Notes: a model not told the origin generated them from the sequence alone. 64,000 bases of DNA from JAXMEQ01 sp046348225 (GCA_046348225.1 JAXMEQ010000003.1:434001-498000), one strand, 5' to 3'; shown: positions 7,512 to 16,638, numbered from the stretch's first letter. Made by a program: numbers and translations.

Positions 7512-9061
7512 GCGGGTTGGCGCAGCGCCTGAACCACCCGCCCCACCTGCTGCGCCCGGCTCTCGCCAAAGTCGCGGCGGAACAGTCGCATGGTCGGGTA
7601 CCAGGGCGAATCGTCGCGCGCCAGCAGCCAGCGCCAGTCGGGGTTGGGGCCCAGCAGCAACCAGACCGGCTTGCCCAGTGCGCCGGCCAGGTGGGCGACC
7701 GATGTGTCCACGGTAATGACCAGGTCCAGGCATTCGACCATGGCGGCGCTGTCGCTGAAGTCCTGCCAGTCAGCGGTGAAGTCGGGCAACCTGTCGGGCG
7801 GTGGGCTGGCGTCGGTGTAGTGGCCCCCGTCGCCTTTTTGCAGGCTGAAGCACTGCACGTCGGGCACATCCAGCAACGGTGCGAACGTGCTCAGGGGCAT
7901 GCTGCGGTTGCGATTGTTCACCTGCGCTGGCGAGCCCGCCCAGCACAGGCCAACCTTGCGCTGGCTGCCCCAGGGCTGGAGCCGTTCCCGCCACTGTGCC
8001 ACCCGTTGCGGGTCGGCCCGCAGGTAGGGCACCCGGGCCGGCACTGAGTCCAGCGTGGTGCGGTAGTGCATGGGCAGGTCGAGCAGGGCCACATGCAGGT
8101 CAGCCACGAGTTCGGTGCCGGGGCGGTAGCACTGCAGGCCGGGCATGCTGCCCAGCAGCGGCGCCAGCTCGGGCTGCACCACGGCAAAGACGGTAGCGCC
8201 GTCGGCCTGCAGCTGCGGCACATAACGGATGAAGTGCAGCACATCGCCCAAGCCCTGCTCTGCATAAACCAGCACGCGGCGTCCGTGCACCGGCTGCCGC
8301 GCAGGGCCCTGCCACTCCAGCGCCGGCTGGAAAAAGGCCGGCCGGGGCATGCGGGCGGCATCGTTCCAGCGCTGGTGGTACAGCGCCCAGCCTTCATCGA
8401 GCTTGCCCGCCAGCAGCAGGGCGAGCGCCAGGTCCACCTGCGCCAGGTTGAAGCCCGGCTGCAATTGCAGGGCGCGGCGCAGTTGTTGCTCGGCCTCGTC
8501 CAGCCGGTTCAGGTGCAACAGCGACGTGCCGACGATGCGCACCGCATACGGGTGCCCGGGTGCCAGCGCCTCGGCACGCTGCGCATGGGCCAGCGCGCCG
8601 GCGTGGTCTTCGACCCGCCAGAGCACGCCCGCCAGGTCCACATGCGCTTCCATGAAACCGGGTTCGCGCTCGATGGCCTCGCGGTACAGGCGCACGGCGT
8701 CGTCCAGCGCGCCGGTCTGCTCCAGGCAAAAGCCGTAGTGCAGCAAGGTGGCACGGTCGCGGGCGCCGAACCGGGTGTAGAGCTGCTGGTACACCGGCCA
8801 CGCCTGGGCGTACTGCTGCTGGTTGAGCAGCAGATTGGCCAGCTCGTGCAGGGGGGTGGGGTTGGCTGGGGCCACGCGGGCCGCGTCGCCCAGCCAGGCC
8901 ACGGCTGTCCATGCGTCCCCTGCACCGAGGCAGGCGCGCGCCAGGCCCAGGCGGGCTTCCATGGAAGCGGGTTGGTTCTTGAGCGCCTGGCCGTAGGTGG
9001 CCAGCGCCTCGTGAAAGCGGCCGCCGGCCAGAAGCGCGGCGCCGTTTTCCCACAGGTTCAT
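7478..9061 (-). CDS. TPR-repeat protein with glycosyltransferase-like C-terminal domain
   Basis: 527-residue predicted cytoplasmic protein. Residues 1 to about 245 are tandem tetratricopeptide repeats (for example FHEALATYGQALKNQPASME, DDAVRLYREAIEREPGFMEA, DEAEQQLRRALQLQPGFNLA). The C-terminal half has a GT-B heptosyltransferase-like fold, with KVGLCWAGSP, DLVITVDTSVAHLAGALGKP and VWLLLGPNPDWRWLL, the segment expected to contact a nucleotide sugar. Its ATG overlaps the stop of the alpha-E gene (ATGA, 9058-9061), so it is the third gene of a coupled unit: ATP-grasp, alpha-E, TPR-transferase. Substrate unknown. It could glycosylate a protein or peptide handled by the two upstream enzymes, but that is speculation. 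Confidence 0.82.
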   Translation of the reverse strand: MNLWENGAALLAGGRFHEALATYGQALKNQPASMEARLGLARACLGAGDAWTAVAWLGDAARVAPANPTPLHELANLLLNQQQYAQAWPVYQQLYTRFGARDRATLLHYGFCLEQTGALDDAVRLYREAIEREPGFMEAHVDLAGVLWRVEDHAGALAHAQRAEALAPGHPYAVRIVGTSLLHLNRLDEAEQQLRRALQLQPGFNLAQVDLALALLLAGKLDEGWALYHQRWNDAARMPRPAFFQPALEWQGPARQPVHGRRVLVYAEQGLGDVLHFIRYVPQLQADGATVFAVVQPELAPLLGSMPGLQCYRPGTELVADLHVALLDLPMHYRTTLDSVPARVPYLRADPQRVAQWRERLQPWGSQRKVGLCWAGSPAQVNNRNRSMPLSTFAPLLDVPDVQCFSLQKGDGGHYTDASPPPDRLPDFTADWQDFSDSAAMVECLDLVITVDTSVAHLAGALGKPVWLLLGPNPDWRWLLARDDSPWYPTMRLFRRDFGESRAQQVGRVVQALRQPAQGLTSASRGK

Positions 9062-10014
9062 GTGGTGGGTACGAGGAAGTCGCGGCTGATGCGGGCGCCG
9101 AGTTCGTTCACCCGGTCCAGGAACTGCGTGAGGAAGGCATGCAGGCCGGTGGCCAGGATTTCGTCGATCGCGCCCCACTTCAGGTCGGCCCGCAACTTGC
9201 CGGCGCGGCGGATGGTCTCGGCCGACTGGTCGTTGGCCACCATCTCCAGGTTGGCCAGCACCTCGTTCATGCTGGCGTGCAGCGAGCGCGGCATGTCGGG
9301 CCGCAGGATCAGCAGGTCGGCCACACGCTCGGGCTTGATCACGTCGCGGTAGACCTTGCGGTAGATCTCGAAGCCCGAGACGCTGCGCAGGATCGCGCTC
9401 CAGTGGTAGAAATCGTATTCTTGGTCCTGCTCGGTGGCGGCGCCGAAAAAGTCGCTTTGCAGGGCGTGGAACTTCACGTCCACCAGGCGCGCCGTGTTGT
9501 CGGCCCGCTCCAGGAAAGTGCCCAGGCGCATGAAGTGCAGGGCCTCGTCCATCAGCATGGTGCCCACCGTGACGCCGCGCGACAGGTGCGAGCGGAACTT
9601 GACCCATTCAAAAAACTGGCCCGGGTCACGCTCGAATTCCTTGTTGCGCAGCATGCGGTTGACTTCCAGCCAGGTCTGGTTCTGCGTCTCCCACACTTCG
9701 GTGGTCAGCGTGCCCCGCACGGCGCGGGCGTTTTCGCGCGCGGCCTTCAGGCAGGAGACGATGGACGAGGGGTTGGACTCGTCCTTGATCATGAACTCCA
9801 TCACGTCGTGCGGCGTGACGTCGCTGTGGTTCTGGGTGTAGGCGGGCAACAGCTCGCTGATGGACAGCAGGCCCTGCCAGCCCACCTGGGCCACGGCGGC
9901 CGACTGCGGCAGCAGCGACGTCTGGTAATTGACGTCGAGCATGCGGGCGGTGTTTTCAGCGCGCTCGGTGTAGCGCGACATCCAGAACAGGTGGTCTGCG
10001 GTGCGTGACAACAT
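9058..10014 (-). CDS. Alpha-E domain protein (DUF403/COG2307)
   Basis: 318-residue all-helical alpha-E family protein, opening with the typical MLSRTADHLFWMSRYTERAE. The family is found next to circularly permuted ATP-grasp enzymes and transglutaminase-like proteases in predicted peptide/amide-ligation systems; no biochemical role is established to my knowledge. It lies 3 bases after the ATP-grasp gene and overlaps the next gene by ATGA. A second alpha-E domain is fused to an ATP-grasp domain at 20147-22768, so the genome keeps a split and a fused version 10 kb apart. Confidence 0.92.
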   Translation of the reverse strand: MLSRTADHLFWMSRYTERAENTARMLDVNYQTSLLPQSAAVAQVGWQGLLSISELLPAYTQNHSDVTPHDVMEFMIKDESNPSSIVSCLKAARENARAVRGTLTTEVWETQNQTWLEVNRMLRNKEFERDPGQFFEWVKFRSHLSRGVTVGTMLMDEALHFMRLGTFLERADNTARLVDVKFHALQSDFFGAATEQDQEYDFYHWSAILRSVSGFEIYRKVYRDVIKPERVADLLILRPDMPRSLHASMNEVLANLEMVANDQSAETIRRAGKLRADLKWGAIDEILATGLHAFLTQFLDRVNELGARISRDFLVPTT

Positions 10015-10017
10015 TTT

Positions 10018-11517
10018 TCAGACCTCCAGAATCCAGGTGTCCTTGGTGCCACCACCCTGGGACGAATTGACAACCAGCGAGCCTTCCTTGAGCGCCACGC
10101 GCGTCAGGCCCCCGGGCACCATTTGCACCGTCTTGCCGCTCAGCACAAACGGCCGCAGGTCAATGTGGCGCGGCGCGATGCCGCTTTCCACATAGGTGGG
10201 GCAGCTCGACAGGCTGAGCGTGGGCTGGGCGATGTAGCCCGTGGGGTTGGCCTCCACCGCCTTGCGGAAGTCCTCAATCTCGGCCTTGGTGGCGGCGGGG
10301 CCCACCAGCATGCCGTAGCCGCCGGCGCCATGCACCTCCTTGACGACCAGGTCCTTCAGGTTGGCGAGCACGTAGGCCAGCTCGTCCTTGTTGCGGCACA
10401 TGTAGGTGGGCACGTTGTTCAGGATCGGTTTTTCGCCCAGGTAGAACTCGATCATCTTGGGCACGTACGGGTAGATCGACTTGTCGTCCGCCACGCCGGT
10501 ACCCACGGCGTTGCAGATGGTCACGTTGCCGGCGCGGTAGGCGTCCAGCAGGCCGGCGCAGCCCAGTGTGGAGGTGGGGCGGAAGACCGATGGGTCCAGA
10601 AAATCGTCGTCCACCCGGCGGTAGATCACGTCCACCCGCTTCGGGCCGCGCGTGGTGCGCATGTAAACGTATCGGTCCTTGACGAACAGGTCTTGCCCCT
10701 CCACCAGCTCGATGCCCATCTGCTGCGCCAGGAAGGCGTGCTCGAAGTAAGCGCTGTTGTACATGCCGGGTGTGAGCACCACCACCGTCGGGTCTGACGC
10801 GCCGGGCTGGGCGGAAGCGCGCAGCGTCTCCAGCAGCAAGTCGGGGTAATGGGCCACGGGCGCCACGCGGTGGCTGGAGAACAGGTCGGGGAACAGCCGC
10901 ATCATCATCTTGCGGTCTTCCAGCATGTAACTCACGCCGCTGGGCACGCGCAGGTTGTCTTCCAGCACGTAGTACTCGCCCTCGCCCTGCGCGTTGGGGG
11001 CACGCACGATGTCCACCCCCGCGATATGCGAATACACATGATGCGGCGTGTACACGCCCATCATCTCGGGGCGGAACTGCGCGTTGTCCAGCACCTGCTC
11101 CTTGGGGATGAGGCCGGCCTTGAGGATCTCCTGGTCGTGGTAAACGTCATGCAGGAAGCGGTTGAGCGCGGTGACGCGCTGCACCAGGCCCTTTTCCATG
11201 CTGGCCCATTCGTGGGCCGGGATGATGCGGGGAATCAGGTCAAACGGAATCAGCCGCTCGGTGCCGGCGCCGTCTTCGTCCTTGGCGCCGTAGACGGCGA
11301 AGGTGATGCCCACGCGGCGGAAGATCATCTCCGCCTCCTCGCGGCGGGCCAGCATCACCGCTTCGGGCTGGCGCGCCAGCCACTGGGCATAGGCCTGGTA
11401 GTGGGCGCGAATGTTGGCGTCAGTCCCCTGGCTCTGGCTCTGGGATTGGCCTTGTCCTTGTGTTTGGCTCTGACCGGTGCCCGGCAGCTGGGCATACATC
11501 TCGTCGAATTTCTGCAT
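10018..11517 (-). CDS. Circularly permuted type 2 ATP-grasp protein (DUF404/DUF407, COG2308)
   Basis: 499-residue ATP-grasp enzyme of the circularly permuted type, predicted to ligate a carboxylate to an amine or thiol using ATP. Family segments include YEDL-like VLEDNLRVPSGVSYMLEDRK, LTPGMYNSAYFEHAFLAQQM and VKEVHGAGGYGMLVGP. I chose ATG 11517, preceded by AGGAGA at good spacing, over an upstream start that adds 36 residues of unlikely sequence. Odd feature: residues 12-31 are a low-complexity Gln/Ser/Gly insert made of repeated SQ/GQ units, absent from the paralogue at 20147. It is the first gene of the unit ATP-grasp, alpha-E, TPR-transferase. Confidence 0.92.
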   Translation of the reverse strand: MQKFDEMYAQLPGTGQSQTQGQGQSQSQSQGTDANIRAHYQAYAQWLARQPEAVMLARREEAEMIFRRVGITFAVYGAKDEDGAGTERLIPFDLIPRIIPAHEWASMEKGLVQRVTALNRFLHDVYHDQEILKAGLIPKEQVLDNAQFRPEMMGVYTPHHVYSHIAGVDIVRAPNAQGEGEYYVLEDNLRVPSGVSYMLEDRKMMMRLFPDLFSSHRVAPVAHYPDLLLETLRASAQPGASDPTVVVLTPGMYNSAYFEHAFLAQQMGIELVEGQDLFVKDRYVYMRTTRGPKRVDVIYRRVDDDFLDPSVFRPTSTLGCAGLLDAYRAGNVTICNAVGTGVADDKSIYPYVPKMIEFYLGEKPILNNVPTYMCRNKDELAYVLANLKDLVVKEVHGAGGYGMLVGPAATKAEIEDFRKAVEANPTGYIAQPTLSLSSCPTYVESGIAPRHIDLRPFVLSGKTVQMVPGGLTRVALKEGSLVVNSSQGGGTKDTWILEV

Positions 11518-11680
11518 AAAGGCAATCTCCTGGCACCAGCATAGCAAGTTCCGGGCCTTGGTTGCCAGCCCAAGGGACAGACCGGGGCGGGAATGCGCCC
11601 GGCGCCTGTTGATTCGGTCCCTCAACGCCTGGAGGACTCCGGTTCTGACGAGGCTTCAATTTGCTGTTGGGCCATTCGGG

Positions 11681-12382
11681 TCAACGCAGCTCGCGTGTCT
11701 TGCTGAAGTCAATGCCCTGGGTGGGCATGCCTTGAATGGTGGTGACAACGTGCTCTTCGTCATACGTGTCCCATGCAGTGGCAGCGCCCGTCGAAGTCAA
11801 GCGTTGGTTGACGGGGGTGCGGTTGATGGTGATCACCCATTTGAGAATCACGGTGTCGTTCTTGACTTCGTGGGTGAGTGTGGGCGAGCCTTCGCCAACG
11901 GCTGGTTTCTGCCGCCCCTCGCGCTGCCACTGTAACTGCAGGCTGTGGGTTCGGAAGTACTCGCGCATGATGGCAGCAACGTCGATGTTCTCCGAGATGA
12001 ACTCGCGCCCGTCCTTGAGTTTCCAGCGGACGTGAAGGGGGTAGTAGGCTCGCAGGGCAAGTTTGTTGCCAAACGCCCTCCGGCTTGGGCCCATTCCCAC
12101 CCAAGAGCGCTCATTCGACCAAATGCCGTAGTAGTACTGCGCTCGTTCGACGTTCTCAAAGTTCTCATACGTTTGCCCCACGCCGAACGCATACATCCAG
12201 TACCCACCCGGTATCGGCGCAATACCAGGCTTGACGGTGTTCGTCTGGCCAATGGTCGAGGTTGACGACGTCGCGGGCCCACTGCTCATTGCACGGGTCA
12301 CGCCATCGCTAGCGCATCCGCTCATGCCCATCGCGCCGACCGCCAGCATGGCCTGCAGTCGATGCGTTATCCCTTGGTTCAT
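11681..12382 (-). CDS. Putative outer-membrane lipoprotein, function unknown
   Basis: 233 residues with a lipoprotein signal (lipobox MSGC around residues 20-23), then a Ser/Thr-rich linker and a globular part with many aromatics (YWMYAFGVGQTYENFENVE, RAQYYYGIWSNERSW, LHVRWKLKDGREFISENIDV). I do not recognise a named family. The phrase giving a beta-strand with RWKLKDGREF resembles the DUF2931-like neighbours in style but I see no convincing alignment. AGGAAA precedes the ATG. It lies in a lower-G+C segment (11640-14060), consistent with acquired DNA. Confidence 0.6.
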   Translation of the reverse strand: MNQGITHRLQAMLAVGAMGMSGCASDGVTRAMSSGPATSSTSTIGQTNTVKPGIAPIPGGYWMYAFGVGQTYENFENVERAQYYYGIWSNERSWVGMGPSRRAFGNKLALRAYYPLHVRWKLKDGREFISENIDVAAIMREYFRTHSLQLQWQREGRQKPAVGEGSPTLTHEVKNDTVILKWVITINRTPVNQRLTSTGAATAWDTYDEEHVVTTIQGMPTQGIDFSKTRELR

Positions 12383-12444
12383 GCTGTTTTCCTCGATTGA
12401 GTTGGTACGGCCGGGAGGGGGCGGGTCACTCCCTGCGAATGTGG

Positions 12445-13041
12445 TTAACGTTTGACGACGTTCGGATAGATCTGGTGCCGTCTGGCGTAGTCGCTTTCGC
12501 GCAACGTGTCTTGAAACAGTCTTCCAGTTTCACGACTAGGTCGTCTGCCGGGCGTCGTGATTTTTGATCCATCTGATTCTTTAGTGATTTCAGGCGGAAA
12601 CACATAAACATACAGCTGCGGACCAAAGATCACGATGTACAAACGCCTGTTGTTCATGTCTTGGGGTAGCCGTGAAGATAGATCGACCCTGTCTTCAAAT
12701 ACCTCACCAGTAGCAATGACGCGCCATTTGAAGTAGAGGTAGTCGCCGCGTGGGGCGACTAAGCCGTCATGATTAAGATCACAACATCCTTGCGATGGAA
12801 AGCGATCGCGGTGCCATTTCCCCGGTTTGATTTCAAACTTGTTAGCGATTCCATAGGCGTAATCCAGAACTTTTACTTCGGCTTCCCCGTAGACCGGGGC
12901 GTCCGTAGAAACATTCCATTGAATGGAGTAGCTAAAAAGCCTCGCCTGCTCCGGCCCAGCTGCACGAGCCATCAAGCCGGAGCCGAACGTTGCCAACACG
13001 GCGAGCAGGCGCAACCAGTTGAGGGCGGTAAAAGTGTTCAT
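12445..13041 (-). CDS. DUF2931-like secreted protein
   Basis: 198-residue exported protein with a signal peptide (hydrophobic LRLLAVLATFGSGLMARAAG, residues 10-29). The core DYLYFKWRVIATGEVFEDRV, DLSSRLPQDMNNRRLYIVIF and GPQLYVYVFPPE matches what I recall of the DUF2931 family, and it clearly aligns with the broken gene immediately upstream (13147-13661: LYVKWRINAKQKVYEDTVNL, GPQLFVYLITPE), so the two are paralogues. AGGAAA precedes ATG 13041. DUF2931-type lipoproteins often sit beside type VI secretion effectors, where an immunity role is suspected, but no effector or secretion gene is intact here. Codon use and G+C are lower than in the flanks. Confidence 0.65.
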   Translation of the reverse strand: MNTFTALNWLRLLAVLATFGSGLMARAAGPEQARLFSYSIQWNVSTDAPVYGEAEVKVLDYAYGIANKFEIKPGKWHRDRFPSQGCCDLNHDGLVAPRGDYLYFKWRVIATGEVFEDRVDLSSRLPQDMNNRRLYIVIFGPQLYVYVFPPEITKESDGSKITTPGRRPSRETGRLFQDTLRESDYARRHQIYPNVVKR

Positions 13042-13146
13042 CGTTTTCCTTTGAACTTCATTTAATTGAAGCAGAGAAAATCTGCATGGGTTCTTCTCTA
13101 CTGCTCGAATATTGGGGCGCGCCGTATTAGGCGCGGTAGGCAATGA

Positions 13147-13661
13147 TCAGGGCCTAACTTCTCTTCCGACGTTGGAAGACAAGGTCAGCACTTTAAGGTA
13201 GTGATACATCGGAGATCCAGCGATCGGCCAGCTCTCGGGACGACGTTCTGGCGTGATCAAGTAAACAAACAGTTGCGGGCCATTGATCGTTAAGTGAATC
13301 TCATGGTTTCGAATGTCGTGCGGCAACAGCGCTTTGAGGTTGACGGTGTCCTCGTAGACTTTCTGCTTCGCGTTGATGCGCCATTTGACGTACAGCTCGT
13401 CGCTATGAAGCATGTCGCCGCTAACACTGGCTCCTTGCCGTATGTCATTCATTTGCTTGTCACGATCAGTTGCGCGTACGCGGGTTGCCTTGAGTCCACA
13501 TAGCGATAGTCAAGCACCGTGGCACCCAGACTTTCTCGCATGTCGAAACTGAATGCATGGGTCACAAGTCCTGTCGCACATGCGGCCAGCCAAAACAGCG
13601 GTCCGACCAGCAGTGCCGCCCTCACAACTCGAATCGGGCAGAAATTGATTGCGTGTGTCAT
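13147..13661 (-). pseudogene. DUF2931-like lipoprotein gene split by a frameshift
   Basis: Two overlapping frames make one recognisable protein. The first (13661 to 13449) has a lipoprotein signal with lipobox LAAC and continues GLVTHAFSFDMRESLGATVL, ending at a TGA. The second (13452 to 13147) begins MNDIRQGASVSGDMLHSDEL and carries the conserved KWRINAKQKVYEDTVNL and GPQLFVYLITPE. They meet at AAATGAATGA, where a one-base shift would restore one frame of about 170 residues like the paralogue at 12445-13041. I read it as a frameshifted pseudogene, but a sequencing error, a translationally coupled two-piece protein, or programmed slippage cannot be excluded. Confidence 0.65.
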
Positions 13662-13682
13662 ACCGCGTACTTTTTTTATCAA

Positions 13683-13955
13683 TCAGGCAGAAGCCCCAAT
13701 CCATATTGCCCCGTTCGCTACAGTTTTGATAGCGACTTGGTGTGAGTCAAACATGCTGCACAGCTTTTCCTCCGCCTGGCTATACCCAATAGCTCCCAGA
13801 CACTCCATCACTTTCGGCCGGCACACGCCAGGCGCGGCGGTGAACAGGCCATGGCCGTCCTTGCGGTTGGGCGGGAACATCACATGCTCGCCCTGACCGC
13901 CAGTGGGCTTGACGGGGTCAAACCACGCTTTGGGGGAGGCCGGGCCGAAGTACAT
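13683..13955 (-). pseudogene. ORF remnant of unknown origin upstream of the DUF2931-like pair
   Basis: A 90-codon open frame, closed upstream by a stop within 12 codons, encoding YFGPASPKAWFDPVKPTGG, then a Cys-containing segment (GVCRPKVMECLGAIGYSQAE) and a tail overwritten by a dispersed repeat (residues QVAIKTVANG). It reads like the C-terminal piece of a larger protein cut off by a repeat insertion and upstream decay. I do not recognise the family. Its position directly upstream of, and co-directional with, DUF2931-like genes would fit the remnant of an effector gene, which is only a guess. Confidence 0.35.
13717..13760 (+). repeat. Dispersed palindromic repeat, degenerate copy
   Basis: GCTAC (13717-13721) and ATAGC (13729-13733) flank AGTTTTG, matching the inner arms of the repeat family; the rest (through GTGTGAGTC) is degenerate. 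It forms the 3' end of the ORF remnant on the minus strand. Only low-G+C copy in the island. Confidence 0.5.
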
Positions 13956-14135
13956 GTCGTTTTCCGCATCTGTCCACGGCGTGGATAAGGGGCGTCATGC
14001 CGTTTGCCCTCCAGGGCGCTTAGGCAAATGCATTGTTATTTGAAACACGGGGCCACACGCATTTGTTTTAACTTTAGTTCTTATTGTTGGCCACTCCCGA
14101 TACCGCGTCAACCGGCAGCTGGCCGCAGCCGCGGC

Positions 14136-16571
14136 TCAAAATCCCCGATGGTGCCAATACCGCAGCCCCACCTGCCGCTGGCATTCCACCTGCAGCGGCT
14201 GCGTTGATCGCCACCACGCCGCGCCGCAGCGGGCGGTGTCCACCACCTCAGCGCCGCGCGCCTGGTAGCGCGCCAGCACTGGCTCGGCCGGGTGGCCGAA
14301 GCGGTTGCGGTAGCCGGCCTGCACGACGGCCAGGCGCGGCTGCACCGCCGCGAGGAATGCGTCGCTCGACGATGTTTTGCTGCCGTGGTGCGGCACCAGC
14401 AGCCAGTCGGCGCGCAGCGCGTCAGCGGCCAGGCCGCCCGTGGCCGCAGCCGCCACCAGCGCGGCCTCTTGTGGCTGCTTAATGTCGCCCGCCAGCAGCG
14501 CGGCCTGGGTGCCATTAGCCACGCGCAGCACGCAGCTCAGCGCGTTGGGCTTGAGGGCGCGCTCGTAGTCGGCCGGCGGCGGGTGCAGCACCTCGAACTG
14601 CACGCCGTCCCACTGCCAGCGCTGGCCCGCCACGCAGCGGGTGGCGGGGCGCAGGGCCTGCAGCTCGTGCGTGGGCTCGATGGAGGCCAAGAGCGCGGCC
14701 TCCGGCTGCATGGCCAGCACGGCCGCGGCGCCGCCGGTGTGGTCGCTGTCGCGGTGGCTCAGCACCAGGGTGTCCACCCGCTCGCCCAGCGCGCGCAGCA
14801 GCGGCACCAGCACGCGGTGGCCGGCGTCGGCCTCTGCGCTGTAGCGCGGCCCGGCGTCGTACACCAGGGTGTGGCCAGCGGTGCGCACCAGCACCGCGTT
14901 GCCCTGCCCCACGTCGGCCGCCAGCAGTTCAAATTCACCAGGCGCGGGCCGCGGCGCCTGCCACAGCAGCACGGGCAACAGCAGCGGCACGCCCAGCAGG
15001 CGCAACGACCAGGGCCAGCGCATCGCCAGCACCAGCCCGCCCAGCACCCCGGCAGCGCCCGCCCACAGCGGCGGTGCCGCCATGGACACGGTGGCCAGTG
15101 GCAGCGCCGCCATGGCCTGCAGCACCGCGCCCAGCCCCTGCACCGCCAGCGCGGCAGCGTCCCACAGCGGGGCCAGCAACACGCCGCCCAGCGCCAGCGG
15201 CGTGACCAGCAGCGTCACCCACGGGATGGCCAGCAGATTCGCCACCAGCCCGACCAGTGACACCTGGCCAAACAGCAGCAACGACAGCGGCGTGAGCGCC
15301 AGCGTCACCACCCACTGCTCCCGCAACATCAAGCCAAACCGGGCTCCAGCCCGCATGGGCGCTGCGTGGGGCGCTCCTGAATCTGTAGCAAACAGCACAC
15401 CCACCGCGACAAAGCTGAGCCAGAAGCCGGCCTGCAGCAGCGCCCACGGGTCGATGCTGACCACCACCGCACAGGCCAGCAGCCACACCGACGGCCAGGG
15501 CCAGCGCCGCCCGGCCAGGCGCAGCAGGCCCACCGTGGCCAGCATCCACACCGTGCGCTGCGCCGGCACACCCCAGCCGCTGAACAGCGCGTAGCCCGCC
15601 GCCAGCAGCAGCCCACCCAGCAGCGCGGCGTGCTGCGCCGGCAACGCCAGGCACAGGCGCGGGCTGCGCCGCCACAGCGCGCCCACCAGCGCCGCGGCGG
15701 CCCAGGCAAACATGGTCACGTGCAGGCCCGAAATGCTCATCAGGTGGGCCACCCCGGTGGCGCGGAAGATGTCCCAGTCGGCCCGGTCAATCGCGTTCTG
15801 GTCGCCGGTGACCAGCGCTGCCACCACACCGGCGAGCTTGCGGTCGCTGATGCGCTGGAAGATGGCGTCGCGCACCGCCTGGCGGGCCCGCTCCACCGGG
15901 TGGGCCCAGGTATCGCCCACGCGTTGGGGCGCCGCATCGCGCGGGCCGGCGCGCACATAGCCGGTGGCCTGGATGCCCTGCTCCCACAGCCACAGCTCGT
16001 AGTCAAACCCATGCGGGTTCAGGTTGCCGTGCGGCGCTTTCAGGCGCACCGTCATCTGCCAGCGCTCGCCGGCGCGCAGCTCGGCCGGCTGGCGGGCCAG
16101 CTCGGCGCCGCCTGCGCCCAAGCTGGCGCCGCCGTACCAGCCCAGCAGCAGCTGCGGCGGCAGCGACACCTCGGCCCCATTCATGCGGGCCGACTCCACC
16201 GCCAGCCGGAAGCGCAGGCCCACGTCATTGCGCTGGGGCATGGCCGCGACCAGGCCCGTCACGGCAATGTCGCGGCCCTCCAGCGCCGGGTTCAGCGCGC
16301 TGGCGGCAAACCACTGGGCGCGCAGGCCGCAGGTGGCCGCCGTGAGGGCCAGTGCAGCCAGCAGCGCCAGCAAGGCACGCCGCCCGCTTGCTCTCATTTT
16401 GATAGCGGCCCAGGCAAGCGTGACAAGGGCTGCAAGCCCAAAAGCTGCATAAACCCAGGCGCTCCACAGCATTGGCTGCTGCAGCTGCAGGGTCGGCCCC
16501 AGCACGGCGCCCGCCAGCACCGGCAGCAGCAGGCCTGGCGCGCCCCCTCCCTGTTGCGCTGTATTCGGCAT
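14136..16571 (-). CDS. comEC: DNA internalization-related competence protein ComEC/Rec2
   Basis: 811-residue inner-membrane channel for uptake of transforming single-stranded DNA. The order is N-terminal helices and a DUF4131 domain, the polytopic Competence domain (DRADWDIFRATGVAHLMSIS, GLHVTMFAWAAAALVGAL), then a C-terminal metallo-beta-lactamase-like domain with LVLSHRDSDHTGG (about residue 600) and LLVPHHGSKTSS. All hallmark regions are present and the frame is intact, implying potential natural competence. ATG 16571 is used; a GTG one codon upstream is possible and no Shine-Dalgarno is evident. Two dispersed repeat copies (15333-15390 and 16390-16445) are read in frame, one within a loop and one inside an N-terminal transmembrane helix. 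Confidence 0.93.
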   Translation of the reverse strand: MPNTAQQGGGAPGLLLPVLAGAVLGPTLQLQQPMLWSAWVYAAFGLAALVTLAWAAIKMRASGRRALLALLAALALTAATCGLRAQWFAASALNPALEGRDIAVTGLVAAMPQRNDVGLRFRLAVESARMNGAEVSLPPQLLLGWYGGASLGAGGAELARQPAELRAGERWQMTVRLKAPHGNLNPHGFDYELWLWEQGIQATGYVRAGPRDAAPQRVGDTWAHPVERARQAVRDAIFQRISDRKLAGVVAALVTGDQNAIDRADWDIFRATGVAHLMSISGLHVTMFAWAAAALVGALWRRSPRLCLALPAQHAALLGGLLLAAGYALFSGWGVPAQRTVWMLATVGLLRLAGRRWPWPSVWLLACAVVVSIDPWALLQAGFWLSFVAVGVLFATDSGAPHAAPMRAGARFGLMLREQWVVTLALTPLSLLLFGQVSLVGLVANLLAIPWVTLLVTPLALGGVLLAPLWDAAALAVQGLGAVLQAMAALPLATVSMAAPPLWAGAAGVLGGLVLAMRWPWSLRLLGVPLLLPVLLWQAPRPAPGEFELLAADVGQGNAVLVRTAGHTLVYDAGPRYSAEADAGHRVLVPLLRALGERVDTLVLSHRDSDHTGGAAAVLAMQPEAALLASIEPTHELQALRPATRCVAGQRWQWDGVQFEVLHPPPADYERALKPNALSCVLRVANGTQAALLAGDIKQPQEAALVAAAATGGLAADALRADWLLVPHHGSKTSSSDAFLAAVQPRLAVVQAGYRNRFGHPAEPVLARYQARGAEVVDTARCGAAWWRSTQPLQVECQRQVGLRYWHHRGF
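15333..15390 (-). repeat. Dispersed palindromic repeat inside comEC (loop)
   Basis: Read on the minus strand: GCTAC, spacer, CAGGAGC, then CACGCAG, GCGGGCTGGAGCCCGG and TTTGGC, in the family order. It codes within a loop of ComEC (around ATDSGAPHAAPMRAGARFG). Confidence 0.65.
16390..16445 (+). repeat. Dispersed palindromic repeat inside comEC (N-terminal helix)
   Basis: TTTTGATAGCGGCC, a degenerate middle, then GGGCTGCAAGCCCAAAAGC in the same order as the mltB copy. On the coding strand of comEC it contributes to a transmembrane helix (AALVTLAWAAIKM). Confidence 0.55.
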
Positions 16572-16638
16572 CACGCCATGCTAAACGGGGCATGACAGAG
16601 TCACGCCGACTGGCTCGGACCTTGCTAGTATGTGTTGC

